Shown here piece by piece: positions 7,835 through 17,304 of a DNA stretch of 42,900 nucleotides. The stretch comes from Omnitrophica bacterium GWA2_41_15 (lineage in GTDB: Bacteria; Omnitrophota; Gorgyraeia; Ghiorseimicrobiales; Ghiorseimicrobiaceae): NCBI GenBank assembly GCA_919902105.1, contig CAKKQO010000067.1, positions 1 through 42,900 of the forward strand, in the 5' to 3' direction. Position 1 is the first letter of the stretch. The number at the start of each line of letters is the position of its first letter. Below the pieces are notes generated by a model. It saw only the letters and a program-made list of their open reading frames with translations, had not been told where the DNA came from and made no database searches. The position numbers and the translations under genes are program-made.

Positions 7835-9211
7835 TTATTTTAGTTTTATCCCTAACTCGTCCAACTGCTTTTTATCCACCCCAGAAGGCGCTTGCGTCAT
7901 AAGGCAGGCCGCCTTCTGCGTTTTAGGAAAAGCAATTACCTCCCTAATGCTTTCTGATCCGGATAAAATCGCCAAAAACCTATCTAATCCGATGGCAAAG
8001 CCTCCGTGCGGCGGCACTCCAAATTTAAAAGCTTCTAAAAGAAAACCAAAACGCTCACGAATCTCTTTTTCAGATAAACCGATGATATTAAAAATCTTTT
8101 CCTGGATATCCCGGCTATGAATCCTGAGGGAGCCGCTTCCTAATTCTACGCCGTTTAAAACCAAATCATAAGAACTTGCCCGCACCTTATCCGGGCTTGT
8201 CTCTAAAAAAGAAACATCTTCCTGTTTAGGCGCGGTAAACGGATGATGTTCGCTTTCCCATTTTCTTTCTTCTTCGTTATATTTAAATAAGGGAAAACCC
8301 ACCACCCACAAAAAGACAAATTCCTCAGGCGAGCGTCTTATATCCGGCTTATCCGTATTATATTTTTCCATCGCCTCATTATGGCTCATCCGGGGAAAAG
8401 GAATTTTGAGTTCGCTATTTTTTAACGCCTTAAATACAGTAAATAATAAACGTTCAATAAGCGAATAGACATCCTCCTCGTTTATAAACGACATTTCCAA
8501 GTCCAACTGGGTAAATTCCGGCTGCCTATCCGCCCTTAAATCCTCATCGCGGAAACATTTAGCTATCTGGTAATATTTATCAAAACCGGAAACCATAAGG
8601 AGCTGCTTGAATAACTGCGGAGACTGCGGAAGCGCATAAAAATTTCCCGGAGAGAGCCTTGCAGGAACAAGATAATCACGCGCACCTTCAGGCGTAGATT
8701 TTGTTAAGATAGGCGTTTCCACATCAATAAAGCCTTCTTTGTCCATAAAATCCCGGATAATTTTATAGGCTTTATTGCGCATAAATAATTTCCGTGCTAC
8801 TTTTGCCCGCCTTAAATCCAGATAACGATAGGTAAGGCGCATTTCCTCCGTCGGGTCCAACTCATCATTTATCTCAAAAGGCGGCGTCTGGGAAGCACTT
8901 AATATCTCTAAGCTTTTTGCCGCTATTTCCACCTCTCCGGTGGGAATTTTAGGGTTTTCTGTGCCTTTAGGCCGCCTGCCGACAATGCCTGAAACCTTAA
9001 TTACAAATTCCGACCGTAAATCCTGGGCTATTTTATAGGCCTCGGGCGTATCTTTGGGAAGAAACACGACCTGCGTTAGGCCATACTTATCACGTATATC
9101 AATAAAAATAAGTTTTCCGTGGTCGCGCCGCGTATGCACCCAGCCGCAAAGCGTAGCCTCTTTACCGATATCATTTACCGTTAACTCTCCGCAGGTGTGT
9201 GTTCGCAGCAT
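7835..9211 (-). CDS. aspS: Aspartate--tRNA ligase lacking the GAD insertion
   Basis: 458 aa from the ATG at 9211 (MLRTHTCGEL, the conserved start). An N-terminal OB fold binds the anticodon (CGWVHTRRDHGKLIFIDIRD). The class II core follows: motif 2 FRDEDLRADRQPEFTQLD and motif 3 GGFAIGLDRFLAIL. Bacterial AspRS is usually about 590 aa because a GAD domain sits before the FLW-FPLF block. Here DKPDIRR (about residue 292) runs straight into FLWVVGFPLF (about residue 300), so that domain is absent. The His after WV matches the residue reported to favour non-discriminating activity in some bacterial enzymes; tRNA specificity is not settled. It lies in an operon with hisS. Confidence 0.93.
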   Translation of the reverse strand: MLRTHTCGELTVNDIGKEATLCGWVHTRRDHGKLIFIDIRDKYGLTQVVFLPKDTPEAYKIAQDLRSEFVIKVSGIVGRRPKGTENPKIPTGEVEIAAKSLEILSASQTPPFEINDELDPTEEMRLTYRYLDLRRAKVARKLFMRNKAYKIIRDFMDKEGFIDVETPILTKSTPEGARDYLVPARLSPGNFYALPQSPQLFKQLLMVSGFDKYYQIAKCFRDEDLRADRQPEFTQLDLEMSFINEEDVYSLIERLLFTVFKALKNSELKIPFPRMSHNEAMEKYNTDKPDIRRSPEEFVFLWVVGFPLFKYNEEERKWESEHHPFTAPKQEDVSFLETSPDKVRASSYDLVLNGVELGSGSLRIHSRDIQEKIFNIIGLSEKEIRERFGFLLEAFKFGVPPHGGFAIGLDRFLAILSGSESIREVIAFPKTQKAACLMTQAPSGVDKKQLDELGIKLK

Positions 9212-9221
9212 TTTAACCCCA

Positions 9222-9292
9222 AGCGTCAAAGTATCAAAGTATCAGAGAGTCAAAGTATTTCTCTATGACACTATGACTCTTTGACACTCATA
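9222..9292. repeat. Degenerate TCAAAGTAT-type repeat tract between hisS and aspS
   Basis: Imperfect copies of GTCAAAGTAT and its complement (for example GTCAAAGTATCAAAGTATCA, and ATGACTCTTTGACACTC) cover the end of hisS and the intergenic gap. The last residues of HisRS (YECQRVIVS) are encoded by the tract. It is related in sequence to the TTTGACAC array inside hisS at 9555-9586. Confidence 0.55.
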
Positions 9293-10528
9293 AACTATAT
9301 TTTCAATCTTAACTTCTCTCTGCTCACCGGACTTCATATCCTTTAACATCACCATATTTTTCTTTAACTCATTTTCCCCTAAAATCAAAACATGCTTTGC
9401 CCCTAAATCATTTGCCCGGCGCATTGCCCCTTTGAGAGACCTATTCTCATAATCAGTATCGGATTTTATCCCGGCTTGGCGCAGATTATGCAACAACTTA
9501 ACCCCCTCTTTCTCTGCCTCTTTGCCTAAGGTAATCAAAAATACCAGGTCTTTCTTTGACACTTTGACACTTTGACACTTTGACACTAACAATAACCGCT
9601 CTACGCCAAAAGCAAAACCAATTGCACCACTTGGCGCACCCCCTAACTCAGCAACTAAATTATCGTATCTTCCGCCAGCGCCCAAGGCGTCTTGCGCACC
9701 TAAAGAAGAATGCGTAATTTCAAAAACTGTTCTCGTGTAATAATCGAGCCCGCGCACTATCTGCGGGCTTTCTTCGTATTCTATCCCTATATTTTTTAAA
9801 TTTTCTAATACTGCCGCAAAATGCTCAAAACAATCTTTGCAGAGATAATCTTGACGTTTAAGCTTAAGGCCTGCGATGATATTCCTGCAGGAGGCATTTT
9901 TACAATCGATGAGCCTAAAGACATTACGGTTAAATCTCTCCTGACAATCTGAACAAAAGAGAGAAAGCTTGCTTTTTAAAAGAATACGCAGTTTTTCGCC
10001 AAATTTCTTTTTATCATTAGCGCATCCTAATGTATTAATCTTTATTTTAAAACCGCTGATGCCTATTTTTCTTAAAATTGTATCTGCCAAAGAAATAACT
10101 TCTGCATCTAATAATGGATTGAGAGAACCGATTGCCTCAACCCCCAGATGATTAAATTGCCGTAACCTGCCTTTCTGCGGCCGCTCAGCGCGAAACATCG
10201 GGCCAAAATAATAGAATTTAGATAATGCATCGATGTGATTAAAATTATTTTCTAAATACGCACGGATAACGCCAGCAGTAGCCTCGGGACGAAGCGCAAG
10301 CAGATCTTGGCCCCGCTCAATAATAAACATCTGCTTATTGATAACTTCGCTATCTTTACCCAAAGAACGGATAAATAAATCCCGTTCTTCTAATATAGGG
10401 GTAATAATCTCACCGTATCCGTAAGCAGAAAAAAGAATCCTTGCCTGCGACTCTATATCATGTAAAATTTCTGCATCATTAGGCAATATATCTTTCGTGC
10501 CGCGCACAGATTGAAAAAGTAATGGCAT
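9263..10528 (-). CDS. hisS: Histidine--tRNA ligase
   Basis: 421 aa from the ATG at 10528; the peptide from there, MPLLFQSVRGTKDILP, is the family N-terminus. A TTG 45 bases upstream would read a tandem repeat and is not used. Class II core: LALRPEATAGVIRAYLE (motif 2 region), FGPMFRAERPQKGR, and the His-specific RGLDYYTRTVFEI. C-terminal anticodon-binding domain: LVFLITLGKEAEKEG onward. The linker between the two domains (SKCQSVKVSKK) is encoded by an 8-bp tandem repeat, and the C-terminal tail YECQRVIVS also comes from repeat sequence. AspS follows about 50 bp downstream. Confidence 0.92.
   Translation of the reverse strand: MPLLFQSVRGTKDILPNDAEILHDIESQARILFSAYGYGEIITPILEERDLFIRSLGKDSEVINKQMFIIERGQDLLALRPEATAGVIRAYLENNFNHIDALSKFYYFGPMFRAERPQKGRLRQFNHLGVEAIGSLNPLLDAEVISLADTILRKIGISGFKIKINTLGCANDKKKFGEKLRILLKSKLSLFCSDCQERFNRNVFRLIDCKNASCRNIIAGLKLKRQDYLCKDCFEHFAAVLENLKNIGIEYEESPQIVRGLDYYTRTVFEITHSSLGAQDALGAGGRYDNLVAELGGAPSGAIGFAFGVERLLLVSKCQSVKVSKKDLVFLITLGKEAEKEGVKLLHNLRQAGIKSDTDYENRSLKGAMRRANDLGAKHVLILGENELKKNMVMLKDMKSGEQREVKIENIVYECQRVIVS
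9555..9586. repeat. 8-bp tandem repeat (TTTGACAC x4) inside hisS
   Basis: Four perfect consecutive copies of TTTGACAC lie in the linker between the catalytic and anticodon-binding domains of HisRS. The unit is not a multiple of 3, so gain or loss of one unit would shift the frame; the present number keeps the gene open. Confidence 0.85.
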
Positions 10529-10542
10529 TTTTCTAAACGGGT

Positions 10543-10638
10543 GGCTTGTGGCTTTGGCTATATCGAGAGCCAAACCACTGCCTTCTGGCTTGTGGCTTTG
10601 GCTATATCGAGAGCCAAACCACTGCCCTCTGGCTTGTG
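10543..10638. repeat. 44-bp tandem duplication upstream of hisS
   Basis: A 44-bp unit starting GGCTTGTGGCTTTGGCTATA occurs at 10543-10586 and 10587-10630 with one T/C difference, followed by a partial third copy (10631-10638). Each unit holds GGCTTTGGCTATATCGAGAG with complementary GGCTNTGGC/GAGAGCC parts, giving small hairpins. It lies in the hisS leader, downstream of the HU gene. Confidence 0.85.
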
Positions 10639-10676
10639 AATGAGTTTTAAAAACTCAGGGCCGGGCTAAGCCGTTC

Positions 10677-10949
10677 TTATTTTATCTGCTTTTTCATCTC
10701 CAGGCCGGGCTTAAAAACAACTACTTTCCTTGAAGGCACAGGAACAACTTCTCCTGTACGGGGATTCCTGCCTGTACGGGGGCGTCTTTCTTTTACTTTA
10801 AATACACCAAAATTACGTAACTCAACTTTTTCGCCTCTGGCTAAAGCACCGACTATGCAATCAAACGTCTTCTGCACCACTACTTTAACTGCCGTCTGCT
10901 TTATCCGGCTGTCGTCAGAAATCTTTAGCGCAATATCCTTCTTGGTCAT
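10677..10949 (-). CDS. HU/IHF-family DNA-binding protein
   Basis: 90 aa from the ATG at 10949, chosen because GGAGGTGAAAAG directly precedes it; an upstream start would add 15 non-family residues. TKKDIALKISDDSRIKQTAV and KVELRNFGVFKVKERRPRTG with RNPRTGEVVPVPSRKVVVFK match the HU/IHF fold, including the beta-arm RNPRTGE. It is a nucleoid protein that bends DNA. The gene has its own promoter (10994-11021). HU, IHF-alpha and IHF-beta cannot be separated by eye. Confidence 0.9.
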   Translation of the reverse strand: MTKKDIALKISDDSRIKQTAVKVVVQKTFDCIVGALARGEKVELRNFGVFKVKERRPRTGRNPRTGEVVPVPSRKVVVFKPGLEMKKQIK

Positions 10950-10993
10950 CTTTTCACCTCCAAGGTAAAATTTTTTTATTTTTATTAACTCCA

Positions 10994-11021
10994 ATTATAT
11001 CAATTAATTATGACAAGTCAA
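10994..11021 (-). promoter_or_regulatory. Sigma-70-type promoter of the HU gene
   Basis: Minus strand: TTGACT at 11021-11016, 16-bp spacer, TATAAT at 10999-10994. The transcript would start near 10987, giving a leader of about 38 nt with the strong GGAGGTG site. Confidence 0.7.
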
Positions 11022-11058
11022 GAAAAATCTGCCCGCAGGGCAGAGGCTTGACCCGTTA

Positions 11059-11099
11059 TACACCTACGCGGTGAAAAGCTTTCACACCGCGTAGGTGTA
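11059..11099. repeat. Perfect 15-bp inverted repeat downstream of dnaE
   Basis: TACACCTACGCGGTG (11059-11073) and its exact complement CACCGCGTAGGTGTA (11085-11099) are separated by 11 nt. It lies between the dnaE stop and the HU promoter. There is no T-run on either side, so it is not a standard intrinsic terminator. A dispersed hairpin or a protein-binding site are the alternatives. Confidence 0.7.
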
Positions 11100-11140
11100 A
11101 TAGGGCATTAACCGATATAATTTCCTATTGCTTTAAGGAG

Positions 11141-14100
11141 TTACTGCAAAACAAAGGAAAGACGTTCCGGGCCTAAAATATCCTCAATATCCTTAATCAA
11201 TTCCTGTCCCGGGCGCACAAAAAGTTCCTCTCCTACAAGCACCTGTATTCTCTGTTTGGAAGACGTATCAAAATGCAGATAAATGGGGACATTGCCGGTA
11301 TTTAGGCTAAATTTATCCTTTAGTGTTTCTATTACATTCTCGCGTACGCCGGAAAGATTCAGGTGTATTATATTAATCAATCTGTAGGCATCTTCTAAGA
11401 GAAGTATACTATTTACCATAATCTTAGGGGTATCTTCCTTTAGGTTAAGCCGGCCTTTCACAATCACTATATTGTTTGGCCGGATATAGTTAGAAACCTC
11501 TCGAAAGGCAGAAGGAAAAACTATTGCCTCTACAACTGCCTCTAAATCCTCTATTTTTAATATAGCCATCTTCTCGCTCTTTGCCCGGGTAGTAGTATGT
11601 TTAATTTTCACGATCATTCCCGCAATACTAACCGGCTCATCGTCTTTTCTGCGAGATAAGGCGGATATCGGACAAGTGCTAAACTGCTTTAATTGATGCT
11701 GGTATTTGGTTAAAGGATGGCCTGTTACATAAAAACCGAGCATTTCTTTTTCAAAGGTAAGTATCTGGGTTTCCGGCCATTCTTTTATCTGGGGAACTTC
11801 TTTAGTAACGTAAGAAAACCCGTTATTATTAGAGGAACTTGACGTATCAAAGAAGGATAATTGAGCGCTATTTCTTTCCCGCTGTAATTTAGAGCTTATT
11901 TCTAATACCTTATCCAGCATCATTGCCATCTGCGCGCGGTATAACCCAAATGAATCTAACGCTCCGCATTTAATCAAACTCTCTACAACTTTCTTATTTA
12001 CTAAACGTAAATCCACCGTTTCGCAGAAGTCATAAATGCCCTTAAATTTACCCTTATCCCGCCGCGCCTCTAAAATTGATTCAATCGCGCCTAATCCGAT
12101 ATTCTTCACCGCGGCAAGGCCAAACCTTATCGCCTTGTCATTTATTATCGTAAAATCGGAAGAACTTTCATTTATGTCCGGACGAAGCACTTCAATACCC
12201 ATTTCTTGCGCTTCGTTTACGTATTCAACAATTTTATCAGTATTATCTTTTTCGCTGGTTAACAATGCGCTCATAAATTCCATCGGGTAATTCGCTTTTA
12301 AGTAAGCTGTCCGGTAGGAAATAAGCGCATAGGCGGCTGAGTGAGAACGGTTAAAGCCGTAACCTGAGAAATAATCAATCAAGTCGAATACCTTTTCTGC
12401 TACTCTCTTATCAATATTATTTTTGAGGCAGCCTTCGCTAAAGTTACGCCGCTGTTGCTCCATTACTTCGGGAATTTTTTTAGCAATGGCGCGGCGCAAT
12501 AAGTCTGCCTGCGCCATAGTAAAGCCGGCAAGCACAGATGCAATCTGCATTACCTGCTCTTGATAAACCATTATACCGTAGGTATCGGCTAAAATCGGCT
12601 CAAGTTTCTCATGGTCGTATTTTATGGCAGTAGCGCCGGCTTTACGATGGATAAAATCATCAAGCATCCCGGAACCAATAGGGCCGGGACGATACAGTGC
12701 TAAGAGGGCAATTAAATCCTCAAAACGGCTGGGATTAAGTTTCTTCAGCAAATCGCGCATGCCAGAACTTTCAAGCTGGAATATACCAATGGTCTTAGCC
12801 GCACACAACAACTCAAAGGTCTTCGCATCATCAAGCGGTATATTATTTATATCTACCACTATTCGCTTGGTTTTTTCTATAGCTTTTACGGCCTTAGCTA
12901 TTACGGTAAGGGTACGCAGCCCGAGAAAATCCATCTTCAAAAGGCCCATTTTCTCCAGCGACCCCATAGCAAAACCGGTAGTAATCTGTTCATCGCCTGT
13001 CTTATATAACGGCACATAATCTGAAAGCGGCTTATCGGCGATGACCACGCCTGCGGCATGTATTGAGGCATGGCGCGTTGTCCCTTCTAATACCTGTGCG
13101 ATATCTATCAATTCCTTTATCTGCGGATTATCATTATACATTTTAGATAGTTCCGGCTCTGCAGTTAGCGCATCTTTTAAGAGAATGTTTAGTTCGGCGG
13201 GAATAAGTTTTGCGATACGGTCAACTTCTGCATAAGGCACTCCCATTACTCTTCCTACGTCGCGGACTGCGGCTCTTGCCTGCATTGTTCCGAAGGTGAT
13301 AATCTGAGCGACGTTATTCTTACCGTATTTCTGCGTTACATAATCAATAACTTCGGGGCGCCGCTCAAAGCAAAAGTCTATATCAATATCCGGAAGGCCT
13401 GCCCTCTGCGGATTAAGAAAACGCTCAAAGAGTAATTTATATTTCAAAGGATCTAAGTCAGTAATATCTAAGAGGTAGCTGACTAAACTTCCTGCGGCAG
13501 AACCCCGGCCGGGGCCCACAGGAATCCCCTTCTCCTTAGCATAACGGATAAAATCCCAGACAATCAGAAAATAGCTGATAAAACCGGTATTGGTAATTAC
13601 TTCTAATTCATGCGCAAGGCGGGCTTTAATCTCGGGCGTCGCTTCTTTATACCTCTGCTTAAGCCCCTCTAAACATAAGTCTTTCAAAAATTCTTCTTTG
13701 GCTATACCGGACGGCGGCTCAAAATGCGGCAGATGAGTCTGGCGGAAATCCAATTCTAAATTGCAGGCCTCGGCAATTTTTAAGGTATTGGTAATTGCCT
13801 CAGGCGTTTGGGCAAAATTTTTTTTCATTTCCTCGGGGCTCTTAAAATAAAACTCATTAGTTTGAAACTTCATTCTTTCTGGATTTGCTAACGTATCCTG
13901 AGTCTGGATACAAAGCAATATTTCATGCGCGCGCGAATGTTCTTTCTTAAGATAGTGGACATCATTAGTTGCGACGAGGCCAAGATTAAGCTCTCTGGCA
14001 AATTTAACCAGTTCTTGATTTACTGTTGCCTGCTCAGGGATTAAATTTTCCTGAAGCTCCAGATAAAAATTATCTTTCCCAAACATACTGGATAAGTCAG

Positions 14101-14590
14101 CGATTACTTTACGCGCGTCATTTAAGCGGTTCTCTTGAATCAAACAGGGGATTTCGCCTTTCAGGCAGGCAGTAAGGCAGATTAAACCCTTAGAATGTTT
14201 GGCTAATATTTCTTTATCAATACGGGGGCGGTAATAAAAACCCTCCAAGAATGCGCTGGAGACTAATTTAGTTAAATTCTTATAGCCCTCTTCATCTTTT
14301 ACCAAAAGGATAAGATGATGAGAGGCATCCTTAATGCCGGATGCATCTTTTTCAAAACGAGACTTAGGCGCAACATAGACCTCGCAGCCGATAATCGGCT
14401 TAACCCCTGCCTGCTGCATTTCCAGGTAAAATTCAATTGCACCGAAGAGGTTGCCATGGTCAGTGATACTTAAGGCGGGCATTTTATATGCTGCGGCCAA
14501 CTGAGCGAGCGGCTTTAATTGACAGGCGCCGTCTAAAAGGCTATATTGGGTATGCAGATGCAGGTGGACAAAATCGGAAGTGTGTAACAT
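11141..14590 (-). CDS. dnaE: DNA polymerase III subunit alpha
   Basis: 1149 aa from the ATG at 14590 (MLHTSDFVHLHLHTQYSLLD); a GTG 12 bases earlier would overlap guaA more. This is the main replicative polymerase. The N-terminal PHP domain (HLHLHTQYSLLDG, TDHGNLFGAI) is followed by the Pol III palm with GPGRGSAAGSLVSYLL and the catalytic LPDIDIDFCFERRPE (about residue 400). Fingers: GIMVYQEQVMQIA and GYGFNRSHSAAYALISY. A C-terminal OB fold is marked by VSIAGMIVKIKHTTTRAKSE. There is no exonuclease insert, so it is DnaE, not PolC. It follows guaA by 2 bp. Confidence 0.96.
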   Translation of the reverse strand: MLHTSDFVHLHLHTQYSLLDGACQLKPLAQLAAAYKMPALSITDHGNLFGAIEFYLEMQQAGVKPIIGCEVYVAPKSRFEKDASGIKDASHHLILLVKDEEGYKNLTKLVSSAFLEGFYYRPRIDKEILAKHSKGLICLTACLKGEIPCLIQENRLNDARKVIADLSSMFGKDNFYLELQENLIPEQATVNQELVKFARELNLGLVATNDVHYLKKEHSRAHEILLCIQTQDTLANPERMKFQTNEFYFKSPEEMKKNFAQTPEAITNTLKIAEACNLELDFRQTHLPHFEPPSGIAKEEFLKDLCLEGLKQRYKEATPEIKARLAHELEVITNTGFISYFLIVWDFIRYAKEKGIPVGPGRGSAAGSLVSYLLDITDLDPLKYKLLFERFLNPQRAGLPDIDIDFCFERRPEVIDYVTQKYGKNNVAQIITFGTMQARAAVRDVGRVMGVPYAEVDRIAKLIPAELNILLKDALTAEPELSKMYNDNPQIKELIDIAQVLEGTTRHASIHAAGVVIADKPLSDYVPLYKTGDEQITTGFAMGSLEKMGLLKMDFLGLRTLTVIAKAVKAIEKTKRIVVDINNIPLDDAKTFELLCAAKTIGIFQLESSGMRDLLKKLNPSRFEDLIALLALYRPGPIGSGMLDDFIHRKAGATAIKYDHEKLEPILADTYGIMVYQEQVMQIASVLAGFTMAQADLLRRAIAKKIPEVMEQQRRNFSEGCLKNNIDKRVAEKVFDLIDYFSGYGFNRSHSAAYALISYRTAYLKANYPMEFMSALLTSEKDNTDKIVEYVNEAQEMGIEVLRPDINESSSDFTIINDKAIRFGLAAVKNIGLGAIESILEARRDKGKFKGIYDFCETVDLRLVNKKVVESLIKCGALDSFGLYRAQMAMMLDKVLEISSKLQRERNSAQLSFFDTSSSSNNNGFSYVTKEVPQIKEWPETQILTFEKEMLGFYVTGHPLTKYQHQLKQFSTCPISALSRRKDDEPVSIAGMIVKIKHTTTRAKSEKMAILKIEDLEAVVEAIVFPSAFREVSNYIRPNNIVIVKGRLNLKEDTPKIMVNSILLLEDAYRLINIIHLNLSGVRENVIETLKDKFSLNTGNVPIYLHFDTSSKQRIQVLVGEELFVRPGQELIKDIEDILGPERLSFVLQ

Positions 14591-14592
14591 TA

Positions 14593-16134
14593 TTATTCCC
14601 ACTCAATAGTCGCGGGAGGCTTAGAACTTATATCGTAAGTAACACGGTTTATCCCTTTAACTTCATTAATGATTTTGTTGGAAATTTTCTCCAATACTTC
14701 GTAAGGAACTTTTACCCAGTCGGCAGTCATACCGTCAACGCTTGCGACACACCTTATGGCGATTACATTTTCATAGGTTCTTTCATCCCCCATCACCCCA
14801 ACACTTTTAACCGGCAAAAGCACTGCAAATGACTGCCATATTTCCGGATAGATACTGGACTTTTTTATCTCTTCAAGCAGGCGCTCATCGGCCTGTCTTA
14901 AAATCTTCAAACGTTCTTCGTTAACTTCCCCGATGATACGTATAGCCAGGCCCGGCCCAGGAAAAGGCTGACGGCTGATTATGTTCGGCGGTAAACCAAG
15001 TTGTTTTCCAATCAAGCGCACTTCATCCTTAAATAAATCCCTCAGCGGTTCAATCAGTTTTAATCTCATATGCAAGGGCAGGCCTCCGACATTGTGGTGC
15101 GTCTTAATCTTTGCAGTCGGGCCGCCGAAAGCCGGAACGGATTCAATTACATCCGGATAAAGTGTGCCTTGCGCCAAAAACTCCGCACCTTTAAATTTAG
15201 CGGCCTCCTCTTCAAAAACCTTAACAAATTCATTGCCGATGAGCTTTCTTTTCTCTTCGGGATCGCTGATACCTTTAAGCTTTTTTAAAAAGCGGTTCCC
15301 TGCCTCAACATAATCCAAATCTATCTTAAAATAATCTTTGAATGTCTTCCTTACCTGTTCCGGCTCGTCCTTGCGCAATAGCCCGTTATTGATAAATATG
15401 CAGCGCAGTTGCTTGCCGATGGCTTTATGGATAAGCAAGGCAGCAACCGAAGAATCCACTCCGCCGGATAAGCCGCAGATTACCTTCTTTTTTCCCACGG
15501 CCTTTCTTACTTTATCTATTGTTTCTTTTATGAATGACTCCATCACCCAGTCAGGGCTAGTCTTACAGACCTTAAATAAAAAGTTGGCTAAAATCTTATC
15601 GCCCTTTTGGGTATGCGCTACTTCCGGGTGAAACTGCAGCCCGAATATACGGCGCCTGCGGTCGGCAATTGCCGCAAGCGGCGTATTTAAAGTATGCCCG
15701 ATACAATTAAAGCCCTTAGGAAGACTGGTCAGATAATCGCCATGGCTCATCCAACAGGTAAAATTAGCCGATGTCCCGCTAAAAAGGTCCTTATGGTCAT
15801 CTATGAAAAATTCTGCCCGGCCATATTCACGTTGTTTGCTGAACCTAACCTTGCCGCCTAAAACTTGCGCCGTAACTTGCATGCCGTAGCATATCCCTAA
15901 AATAGGGATACCTAACTTATAGATACTCTTATCAGGGATAGGGGAAACTTTTCTATAGACGCTGGCAGGGCCGCCAGACAAAATCAGGCCCCGCGGAGAA
16001 AGTTTTTTAACTTCATTGGCCTTGATATTGTAAGGCACGATTAAACTAAAGACATTATTCTCGCGCACCCGCCGCGCAATCAATTGCGTATACTGCGAAC
16101 CAAAATCTAGGATTAATATAATATTCTTAGGCAT
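14593..16134 (-). CDS. guaA: GMP synthase (glutamine-hydrolysing)
   Basis: 513 aa, full length. It converts XMP to GMP. The N-terminal class I glutamine amidotransferase has [18 protein letters not shown], the nucleophile in GICYGMQ, and the His/Glu pair in [12 protein letters not shown]. The ATP pyrophosphatase has the P-loop [14 protein letters not shown]. The C-terminal dimerisation domain ends [17 protein letters not shown], the family terminus. The start overlaps the guaB stop by 1 bp (TAATG), giving a guaB-guaA operon, the two consecutive steps from IMP to GMP. Confidence 0.97.
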   Translation of the reverse strand: MPKNIILILDFGSQYTQLIARRVRENNVFSLIVPYNIKANEVKKLSPRGLILSGGPASVYRKVSPIPDKSIYKLGIPILGICYGMQVTAQVLGGKVRFSKQREYGRAEFFIDDHKDLFSGTSANFTCWMSHGDYLTSLPKGFNCIGHTLNTPLAAIADRRRRIFGLQFHPEVAHTQKGDKILANFLFKVCKTSPDWVMESFIKETIDKVRKAVGKKKVICGLSGGVDSSVAALLIHKAIGKQLRCIFINNGLLRKDEPEQVRKTFKDYFKIDLDYVEAGNRFLKKLKGISDPEEKRKLIGNEFVKVFEEEAAKFKGAEFLAQGTLYPDVIESVPAFGGPTAKIKTHHNVGGLPLHMRLKLIEPLRDLFKDEVRLIGKQLGLPPNIISRQPFPGPGLAIRIIGEVNEERLKILRQADERLLEEIKKSSIYPEIWQSFAVLLPVKSVGVMGDERTYENVIAIRCVASVDGMTADWVKVPYEVLEKISNKIINEVKGINRVTYDISSKPPATIEWE

Positions 16135-17294
16135 TATTTACCCATCCCCACCCTCTGCGCTGCCTGGAAAATTTTTCCCTCTGTCTGTATAGAAGGGGCT
16201 ATGATAATTTCCACATCGTGCATCTCCTTAATGTCCTTTGCGCCGAGACAGCCCATAGAGGTAGTTAAGGCGCCCATTAAGTTTTGCGAACCATCATCGG
16301 TTTTTGCCGGGCCAAAAAGTATTTCTTCTAATTTCCCGCTGGTTCCCACATAGATACGCGTGCCGCGCGGAAGATTTACGTGCGAGGTAGCCATACCCCA
16401 ATGATAACCGCGGCCGGGCGCCTCTTCTGCTTTAGCAAAGGCAGAGCCGACCATTACCGCATCCGCGCCGCAGGCAAATGCCTTGCATATCTCGCCGCCG
16501 ATGCGCATTCCTCCGTCGGTAATAATCGGGACATACCTTCCGCTGCGCTTATAATAAAAATCGCGCGCAGATGCCGCATCAATCGTCGCGGTTACCTGCG
16601 GCACCCCTATGCCTAAAACCCCGCGGGTGGTGCAAGCGGCCCCCGGGCCTATACCCACAAGTAAACCCGCGCATCCTGTATCTAATAACTCCAGGGTAAC
16701 TTCATAACTAACGCAGTTTCCCACAATCACCGGAACCTTCATTGTTTTACAAAACTTCGCTAAGTCTAACGACTTATATGCGCGGGAAATATGCCTGACT
16801 GTAGTCACGGTTGACTGGACTATAAATATATCTACGCCTGCAGTTTGGGCAATTTTGCCGAATTTTTCTGCGTGCGCAGGGATACAGCTGGCGGCTGCCG
16901 GAGACTTTTTTGCCTTAATTTCTTTAATTCTTTTGGCGATAAGTTTTTCCTTAACCGGCGCAAGGTAAACGCTTTGCACTAATTCTGTGGCTTTTTTGGG
17001 GTCTGCTTTAGCAATTTCGTCTAATATCTTAGCGGGGTTTTCATAACGCGTCTGTATTCCATCAAGGTTTAAAACCGCTAACCCTCCTAACTTACCCATC
17101 TCAATGGCGAAGCGCACATCCACAACGCCGTCCATTGCCGCGGCAATGATAGGAATACGGTATTTTCTGCCCGCGAGCTCAAAATGCGTATCCACCTCAT
17201 CAGGATTGATGGTCGTCATTCCCGGGACAAGCGCAATTTCATCAAAGCCGTAACAACGCCTTGCCCTTTTGTTAATACCTAACCATTCCGCCAT
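16134..17294 (-). CDS. guaB3: GuaB3-type IMP dehydrogenase family protein
   Basis: 386 aa. A single TIM barrel without the two CBS domains that interrupt classical GuaB (about 490 aa). [17 protein letters not shown] replaces the usual FDDVLLVP start. The catalytic loop [20 protein letters not shown] keeps the Cys. [20 protein letters not shown] and the flap region [19 protein letters not shown] complete the fold. This pattern matches the GuaB3 branch known from actinobacteria and cyanobacteria. The position directly before guaA argues that it supplies XMP. The ribosome-binding site (TGAGGAG) is formed at the junction with the repeat element upstream. Confidence 0.85.
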   Translation of the reverse strand: MAEWLGINKRARRCYGFDEIALVPGMTTINPDEVDTHFELAGRKYRIPIIAAAMDGVVDVRFAIEMGKLGGLAVLNLDGIQTRYENPAKILDEIAKADPKKATELVQSVYLAPVKEKLIAKRIKEIKAKKSPAAASCIPAHAEKFGKIAQTAGVDIFIVQSTVTTVRHISRAYKSLDLAKFCKTMKVPVIVGNCVSYEVTLELLDTGCAGLLVGIGPGAACTTRGVLGIGVPQVTATIDAASARDFYYKRSGRYVPIITDGGMRIGGEICKAFACGADAVMVGSAFAKAEEAPGRGYHWGMATSHVNLPRGTRIYVGTSGKLEEILFGPAKTDDGSQNLMGALTTSMGCLGAKDIKEMHDVEIIIAPSIQTEGKIFQAAQRVGMGK

Positions 17295-17304
17295 AATTAT
17301 CTCC

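Noticed and set aside
9211-9229. Longer aspS, hisS, lysM, phoH and amidase N-termini from upstream alternative starts
   Set aside because: The extra residues come from repeat sequence or rare TTG starts, and the family N-termini begin at the downstream ATG codons used here.
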